This document shows positions 4,384 through 8,602 of a stretch of DNA of 8,602 nt, one piece after another (position 1 is the stretch's first letter; each line of letters starts with the position of its first letter). The position numbers and the translations under genes are program-made. This DNA is from an uncultured Sutterella sp. (lineage in GTDB: Bacteria; Pseudomonadota; Gammaproteobacteria; Burkholderiales; Burkholderiaceae_F): the NCBI GenBank assembly GCA_902477615.1, contig CABSHY010000042.1, forward strand, positions 1 through 8,602. Reading direction: 5' to 3'. The notes below the pieces were generated by a model that worked only from the letters and a program-made list of their open reading frames with translations, did no database searches and was not told the origin of the DNA.

Positions 4384-6411
4384 TTACTTTTCCTCTTTGC
4401 AATCACAAGCGGCTTGAGCTTTCTTTTGTTGAATGAGTTCTGCGTCACAGAGCGGGCAGAAATCATGACGACCGGAGATGTAACCGTGCTTGGGACAAAT
4501 CGAGAACGTCGGCGTAATCGTCAAGTACGGTAACGTAAAGCGCGTCAAAGCACGACGAACCAATTCGCGACAAGCCTTCGGAGAGCTCACGGCTTCGGAC
4601 ATGTATAAGTGCAATACCGTGCCACCCGTGTACTTGCGTTGCAAATCGTCTTGCATTTCCAACGCTAAGAAGGGATCGTCGGTATAGCCCACCGGCAATT
4701 GAGAGCTGTTAGTGTAGTAGGGATTGGAGTCAGTACCCGCTTGAAGAATATCCGGGAAGCGCTTTCTATCTTCACGAGCAAAGCGATAAGTCGTACCTTC
4801 AGCAGGCGTGGCTTCCAAGTTATACATATGGCCCGTTTCTTCTTGAATCTGAACCATACGAGCACGCACGTGATCCAAGAGTCGAACGGCAAAAGTGTGA
4901 CCCCACTCGTCCGTAATATCATGCTCATCTTGCGTGAAGTTACGAATACATTCGTTAATGCCGTTAACGCCAATCGTGGAGAAGTGGTTACGTAACGTAC
5001 CGAGGTAGCGCTTCGTATACGGGAAAAGACCTTGATCCATATGGCGTTGGATGACTTTACGCTTAATTTCCAAACTCGTACGAGCCAAATCCAACAAATA
5101 GTCCAAGCGCTTAATCAGCGACTCTTCATCCCCTCGGAACAAGTAACCTAAGCGAGCGCAGTTAATCGTCACAACGCCCACGGAACCCGTTTGTTCGGCC
5201 GAACCGAATAAGCCGTTACCGCGCTTGAGAAGCTCACGCAAGTCCAATTGCAAACGACAGCACATGGAACGAATCATGTTGGGCTTGAGTTCGGAATTGA
5301 TGAAGTTTTGGAAATACGGCAACCCGTAGCGAGCCGTCATTTCAAATAAGTGCTCAGCGTTTTCCGACTCCCAATCAAAGTCGGGCGTAATGTTATAAGT
5401 CGGAATCGGGAAGGTGAAGACGCGGCCCTTGGCATCGCCCTTGGTCATCACTTCGATGTAAGCACGATTGATCATGTCCATTTCGGGCTTACAGTCACCG
5501 TACGTGAAAGGCATTTCCTTGCCGCCGATGATCGGATGCTCGTCACGAAGGTCTTCCGGACACGTCCAGTCAAACGTCAAATTCGTAAAGGGCGTTTGCG
5601 TCCCCCAACGAGAGGGGACATTTAAGTTGTAGATGAGCTCTTGAATGCTTTGAAGCACCTCAGCATAAGGCAAATTGTCTTTCTTAATGAAAGGGGCTAA
5701 ATACGTATCAAAAGAGGAGAAGGCTTGAGCACCGGCCCATTCATTTTGCATGGTGCCTAAAAAGTTCACGATTTGACCGGTCGCAGACGTTAAATGTTTA
5801 GGGGCTCCGGCTTCGACTTTGCCCGGTACACCATTTAAACCTTCATTTAAAAGCGTACGCAAAGACCAACCTGCACAATAACCTGAGAGCATATCCAAAT
5901 CATGCACGTGGATATCACCTTCACGGTGAGCCTTGCCGACTTCAGCAGGATAAATATGGTTGAGCCAATAGTTGGCAACGACCTTACCGGAAACATTCAA
6001 AATCAAACCGCCCAAGGAGTAGCCTTGATTGGCGTTGGCGTTTACACGCCAGTCCAATTGTTGAAGGTATTCGTTAATGGAACTTTCAACATTGACCCAG
6101 CTTTGGCGAGCGTCACGAGCGCGGTGACGTTGTTCACGATAGACAATGTAAGCACGCAACGTCTTGAAGTAGCCGCTATCAAAAAGCGCATGTTCAACGG
6201 CGTCTTGCACTTGCTCAATGTGAGGCGTCACGATATTTAAACGCTTCAAATTGGGCAGTACCACGTCTTGGGTTAACTGATCGGCACGAACCGTATCGAA
6301 TTCGCCCGTGGCCTTACCGGCTTTGGCGATAGCAGAGCTGATCTTACGATAGTCAAATTCCTTAATGGATCCATCGCGCTTAATCAGATGCTGCAAAATT
6401 TTGTCGCTCAT
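4384..6411 (-). CDS. nrdD: Anaerobic (class III) ribonucleoside-triphosphate reductase, catalytic subunit lacking the glycyl-radical tail
   Basis: The 675-aa protein would reduce ribonucleoside triphosphates to dNTPs without oxygen. Residues about 3-97 form an ATP-cone (LIKRDGSIKEFDYRKISSAI), the dATP/ATP activity switch. The barrel follows: Cys179 in GYCAGWSL and Cys384/Cys385 in RSMCCRL are the expected catalytic cysteines, and VGVVTINCARLGY (411-423) lines the active site. A zinc-ribbon-like CPKHGYISGRHDFCPLC (639-655) lies near the end. In ordinary NrdD this is followed directly by the RVxGY radical site. Here the protein ends about 20 residues later with CDCKEEK, and the radical site is in the next ORF. 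GGAG sits 8 nt before the ATG at 6411. NrdR boxes and an FNR-like site upstream suggest control by dNTP status and by lack of oxygen. Confidence 0.95.
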   Translation of the reverse strand: MSDKILQHLIKRDGSIKEFDYRKISSAIAKAGKATGEFDTVRADQLTQDVVLPNLKRLNIVTPHIEQVQDAVEHALFDSGYFKTLRAYIVYREQRHRARDARQSWVNVESSINEYLQQLDWRVNANANQGYSLGGLILNVSGKVVANYWLNHIYPAEVGKAHREGDIHVHDLDMLSGYCAGWSLRTLLNEGLNGVPGKVEAGAPKHLTSATGQIVNFLGTMQNEWAGAQAFSSFDTYLAPFIKKDNLPYAEVLQSIQELIYNLNVPSRWGTQTPFTNLTFDWTCPEDLRDEHPIIGGKEMPFTYGDCKPEMDMINRAYIEVMTKGDAKGRVFTFPIPTYNITPDFDWESENAEHLFEMTARYGLPYFQNFINSELKPNMIRSMCCRLQLDLRELLKRGNGLFGSAEQTGSVGVVTINCARLGYLFRGDEESLIKRLDYLLDLARTSLEIKRKVIQRHMDQGLFPYTKRYLGTLRNHFSTIGVNGINECIRNFTQDEHDITDEWGHTFAVRLLDHVRARMVQIQEETGHMYNLEATPAEGTTYRFAREDRKRFPDILQAGTDSNPYYTNSSQLPVGYTDDPFLALEMQDDLQRKYTGGTVLHLYMSEAVSSPKACRELVRRALTRFTLPYLTITPTFSICPKHGYISGRHDFCPLCDAELIQQKKAQAACDCKEEK

Positions 6412-6430
6412 GAACCTACTCCAAATTGCT

Positions 6431-6499
6431 TCAAAAAAATTTCAACCTCTTGACTTTATCAAGTTTGACGAGGGCCATTTGATTAAAAAATAGGCACAT
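6431..6499 (-). CDS. Possible 22-aa upstream ORF in the nrdD leader
   Basis: An ATG at 6499 has AGGA (6508-6505) five bases upstream and opens a 22-codon frame ending at TGA (6433-6431), 19 bp before the nrdD start codon. The peptide begins MCLFFNQMALVK and ends in a basic, hydrophobic run (KRLKFF). It would be translated ahead of nrdD if transcription starts near 6620. It may be chance in an A/T-rich leader; no homologue is recognised. Confidence 0.22.
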   Translation of the reverse strand: MCLFFNQMALVKLDKVKRLKFF

Positions 6500-6595
6500 A
6501 CAAGTCCTGTCTTTTACAAATTCGGGCAAATATAAAAAGGGATTGAAATATCAGAAGAAAAGGTAAAAAAATAATTGGTTAGGGTTTACCCTTTG

Positions 6596-6611
6596 GCACA
6601 ACATGTAGTGT
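6596..6611. promoter_or_regulatory. NrdR box 1 upstream of nrdD
   Basis: GCACAACATGTAGTGT matches the NrdR consensus acaCwAtATaTwGtgt at 13 of 16 positions, including the CwA...TwG arms. NrdR is the dATP/ATP-sensing repressor of ribonucleotide reductase operons and binds paired boxes. The partner box starts exactly 32 bp away, about three helical turns, as usual for NrdR. Confidence 0.8.
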
Positions 6612-6627
6612 TTGCGAGTTTTTGCGC

Positions 6628-6643
6628 TAACAATAGATTGTAA
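6628..6643. promoter_or_regulatory. NrdR box 2, overlapping the probable nrdD -10 region
   Basis: TAACAATAGATTGTAA matches the core CwAtATaTwG at 9 of 10 positions; the outer bases are weaker. It starts 32 bp from box 1. On the leftward strand it contains TATTGT (6635-6630), the best -10 candidate for nrdD, giving a start near 6623. NrdR bound here would block the promoter. The nrdD leader would then be about 210 nt. Confidence 0.72.
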
Positions 6644-6654
6644 TTTCTGTCTTT

Positions 6655-6668
6655 TTGAATGATTTCAA
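6655..6668. promoter_or_regulatory. FNR/Anr-like box upstream of the nrdD promoter
   Basis: TTGAATGATTTCAA keeps the TTGA-N6-TCAA frame of the FNR/Anr consensus TTGAT-N4-ATCAA, with one change in each half-site. Its centre (6661.5) is about 39 bp upstream of the start predicted from the -10 at 6635-6630, near the -41.5 typical of FNR-activated promoters. Activation under anaerobiosis fits an oxygen-sensitive reductase. The position is slightly off and the site imperfect, so this is tentative. Confidence 0.5.
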
Positions 6669-6704
6669 GTGATTGGAGGAAAATTGAGCAATTTTTGGGC
6701 AAGA

Positions 6705-6747
6705 AAAAAGGTCACGAAAGATGTTGCCGTCCTTCCGTAACCTTTTT
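6705..6747. terminator. Bidirectional terminator-like hairpin in the nrdD/acyl-CoA synthetase intergenic region
   Basis: The arms 6705-6720 and 6732-6747 pair at 14 of 16 positions around an 11-nt loop. The core is GGTcACGaAAG with CTTcCGTaACC, and the outer arms give T-runs in both directions. No annotated gene ends on either side: nrdD and the synthetase are divergent and both start away from it. It may end a small RNA or insulate the two promoters from each other. Confidence 0.6.
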
Positions 6748-6760
6748 CACGATGCATGTC

Positions 6761-6794
6761 CGAGTTTGACACGTCGACCAAAACGATAAACTCG
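6761..6794 (+). promoter_or_regulatory. Candidate promoter within an inverted repeat, upstream of a small ORF
   Basis: A consensus -35 TTGACA (6766-6771) is followed 15 bp later by TAAACT (6787-6792). The short spacer weakens the case. A perfect 7-bp inverted repeat, CGAGTTT (6761-6767) and AAACTCG (6788-6794), encloses both elements, which could be an operator, or a hairpin if transcription starts further upstream. The very strong Shine-Dalgarno of the 24-aa ORF follows 4 bp later. Confidence 0.35.
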
Positions 6795-6810
6795 TATGAG
6801 GAGGAGCTAC

Positions 6811-6885
6811 ATGCATACAAATTTTATGTCTTTCATTTTATATCAAAGAAGCATCGCAATGTTATTGTTTTTTATGAGTTTTTAA
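6811..6885 (+). CDS. Possible 24-aa hydrophobic small protein or leader peptide
   Basis: The ATG at 6811 is preceded by GAGGAGGAG (6798-6806), one of the best Shine-Dalgarno matches in the window and striking in an A/T-rich intergenic region. The frame runs 24 codons to TAA (6883-6885). The peptide begins MHTNFMSFILYQRS and ends in a hydrophobic Ile/Met/Leu/Phe stretch that could insert in the membrane. I do not recognise it. It lies 233 bp upstream of the acyl-CoA synthetase start, so it could be a leader peptide or an independent small membrane protein. A longer 116-codon frame from 6756 overlaps it but lacks a ribosome-binding site. Confidence 0.35.
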   Translation: MHTNFMSFILYQRSIAMLLFFMSF

Positions 6886-7118
6886 GGATATTTCCTTATG
6901 AGATAAAACCCTTATTTCCAAGTTTAAAGTCGAAAAAAAGGGACTTTTTGCCAACACCTCATCCGTTTTGTCCTAACAGGTTAATCCATTCGGTTGATTC
7001 CCTTAACAAATACACTATTTGCAGGTATCCTTCTAAACATATTTTATTAAGGTTTTCCCGACCTCATGAGTCATTTACCTCAGAGCCGTCGGATTTTTCG
7101 TTTTAGGAACTCGATTAC
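6886..7118 (+). other. A/T-rich leader region of the acyl-CoA synthetase gene with small inverted repeats
   Basis: No gene is supported here. Visible structures are TAAGGA-TATT-TCCTTA (6883-6898), which covers the stop of the 24-aa ORF; a weak AAAGTC/GACTTT hairpin (6926-6947); and CCGAC (7058-7062) with GTCGG (7088-7092), followed by ATTTTTCGTTTT just before the synthetase Shine-Dalgarno AGGA (7105-7108). The last could be a weak attenuator, but its stem is 5 bp with a 25-nt loop. Promoter candidates such as TTGATT (6994-6999) with TATTTG (7016-7021) are poor. Confidence 0.4.
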
Positions 7119-8602
7119 ATGGATAAAGAAACCGCAACCTCCCGCTTTGAAGACTTCACGAAAGTCCGAGTGTTGCCGGAGTTGATTACGCATCATTTGG
7201 GCCGTCACGACGATCTTCCCGCATTGACCGAATACGTCGCCAGCGAAAAAGCTTGGGTCACGTTGTCATACCGTCAATTGCACGAACGCATTCAATCTTG
7301 GGAAAAGGCCTTTGCCAAATTAGGTTTAGAAAAGGGCTCCCGTGTGGCTCAATAACTGTGTCAATGCGATCTGCTTTGACCAAGCCGCCATTCGTCGTGG
7401 TTTGGTAACGGTACCTTTGCATGCAGTCGACACCCCGGGATCGAGCGCTTATATTCTTGATGACAGCCAATGTCGCGTTTTGGTAACGGCCAAGTACTTG
7501 AAGTGGAAGAACATCCGTCAAGCTGAAACGTTGCCCAACTTAAAGCTCGTTGTCATCACTGATGATGAATTGCAAGAAGACGATCTCGTCAATAACAACG
7601 GCGTTGAAGTCGTTCGTTTAGAAGACTGGTTGGCTGCCGCTGAAAATGAATCCTTGCCTGAAGTGCACTTGGAAGCTGATGACTTGGTGAACCTTGTCTA
7701 CACGTCCGGTACCACGGGTCGTCCTAAGGGCGTGATGCTCACGCACACCAACATTTTGGAATGCGACCGCGGCGTTTTAAAGAACATCTGTCCCCGTCCC
7801 GGTGACGTTTGGTTCTCGTTCTTGCCGCTGTCTCACACATTGGAACGTGCCACGTCTTACTACATGGCGCTTGGCATGGGTAACCACGTTTACTTTAACC
7901 GCAATATCCTCCAAATCATGGATGATTTAAAGGTGGCTAAGCCCACGATTCTCGTGTCGGTTCCGCGTATTTATGAAACCATTTACGCACGCTTAAACGA
8001 TAAGCTCTCCAAGCAATCCGCCGTTGTCCGCTATGTCTTTAACTGGGCGGTGGAAGTGGGTTGGCGCCGTTTCTGCAAACAAAACCACTTGGAAGTTGAA
8101 CACACATGGCGTGAATTCATGGATCCGTTGGTAGCCAACTGGTTGGACGGTAAAGTCGGTAAGACCTTGCGTGCCGTATTCGGTGGCGCAAACGCTCACG
8201 CCTATATTTCAGGTGGTGCCGCATTAAATGCGCAAATTGCTCGCGTCTTCATCGGCTTAGGCATCCCTCTTTATCAAGGTTACGGCTTAACCGAAACGGC
8301 TCCGGTGCTCTCTGTTAACACCGAAGGCAATAACAACCCTGCAACCGTGGGCCCGATCATCGACAATATGCAAGCTCGCTTGGGTGACAATGACGAATTG
8401 CAAGTCAAGGGCCCCTTGGTCATGAAGGGCTATTGGAACCGTCCCGATGCAACGAAAGACGTATTTACCGAAGACGGCTGGTTCCGCACGGGCGACCAAG
8501 CTGACATTTTGCCCACGGGTCACGTTCGCATTAAGGGTCGTATCAAGGAAATTATCGTGACGAGCACCGGTGAAAAGATTCCGCCGGGTGACCTCGAAAT
8601 GG
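7119..8602 (+). pseudogene. Long-chain fatty acid-CoA ligase (AMP-forming) gene, frameshifted near codon 77 and cut by the window end
   Basis: The product would activate fatty acids to acyl-CoA through an acyl-AMP. The first frame (ATG 7119, AGGA ten bases upstream) encodes 78 aa ending GLEKGSRVAQ at TAA 7353-7355. The family sequence resumes in the +1 frame at 7348 (LNNCVNAICFDQAA) and stays open to 8602. Adenylate-forming motifs are clear in that frame: YTSGTTGRPKG (7699-7731), YQGYGLTETAP (from 8272), GWFRTGD (8476-8496) and KGRIKEIIV near the end. ISGGAALNAQIARVF and overall order fit the COG1022/FAA1 branch. Compared with the family pattern RVAILxxN, about 8 nt are missing. No ATG occurs in the second frame until the middle of the A3 motif region, so reinitiation would not give a complete enzyme. 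The rest of the frame looks unspoilt, so the lesion is recent or a sequencing or assembly error. Confidence 0.85.

Noticed and set aside
4382..4402. In-frame TTG start for the 57-aa radical subunit, overlapping nrdD
   Set aside because: The ATG at 4381 has GAGGA at suitable spacing, and the TTG start would put that site inside the gene. The frame upstream is closed by TGA at 4405-4403.
4665..6240. Several 80-110 codon frames on both strands within nrdD
   Set aside because: They are shadows of the well-supported nrdD frame, without ribosome-binding sites or family motifs.
6449..6463. CTTGA-CTTTA-TCAAG as a second FNR site near nrdD
   Set aside because: The half-sites are separated by 5 bp rather than 6, and the site lies about 40-50 bp before the nrdD start codon, downstream of the probable promoter.
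6756..7106. 116-codon rightward open frame in the intergenic region
   Set aside because: No Shine-Dalgarno before its ATG, Phe/Ser/Lys-rich composition of translated A/T-rich noncoding DNA, no recognisable motif, and it overlaps a small ORF with a far better ribosome-binding site.
1..8602. CRISPR arrays, insertion sequences, tRNA or rRNA genes
   Set aside because: No regularly spaced repeats, transposase motifs, paired terminal inverted repeats or RNA-gene signatures were seen on reading both strands.

Overview
The window reads as a bacterial chromosome segment of moderate G+C, most likely from an anaerobic or microaerophilic proteobacterium. The style of the proteins would suit gut Burkholderiales such as Sutterellaceae, but that placement is inference from memory of the families and no marker gene is present. 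Genes are compact and mostly have good Shine-Dalgarno sites. Several intrinsic terminators can be read directly.

Layout from left to right. (1) 1-108 is the 3' end of a gene that looks like a MarR-type regulator. It is followed by a small UUCG-loop hairpin, a perfect 18-bp palindrome (probable operator) and a small cupin gene (177-548). (2) A bidirectional terminator (563-600) separates the cupin gene from a leftward group: a standalone RelA/SpoT-type HD hydrolase (2464-1877), an unrecognised 191-aa protein 9 bp downstream of it (1867-1292), and a nicotinamidase-like protein (1178-615). (3) A rightward metallo-beta-lactamase-fold protein of the COG1237 type (2593-3402) has a recognisable extended -10 promoter. 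It converges on the next operon with only 7 bp between stop codons. (4) The leftward class III (anaerobic) ribonucleotide reductase operon occupies 6411-3410: a 675-aa NrdD that ends without a glycyl-radical site, a separate 57-aa ORF that carries exactly that site (RVMGY), a strong terminator, and the radical-SAM activase NrdG. (5) A 707-bp intergenic region holds a pair of NrdR boxes 32 bp apart, an FNR/Anr-like box, an unexplained bidirectional hairpin and a possible 24-aa ORF with an excellent Shine-Dalgarno. (6) From 7119 to the window end is a long-chain acyl-CoA synthetase gene broken by a frameshift near codon 77.

How the parts work together. The nrd operon supplies dNTPs without oxygen. 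The catalytic and allosteric body, the radical-bearing tail and the activase are three separate polypeptides, and a terminator sits between the radical subunit and the activase, which would keep activase levels low. Its upstream region looks built for oxygen sensing (FNR-like box) and dNTP-pool sensing (NrdR boxes). The most unusual item is the split reductase; next are the terminator abutting the nrdG ribosome-binding site and the unexplained content of the nrdD/acyl-CoA synthetase intergenic region.
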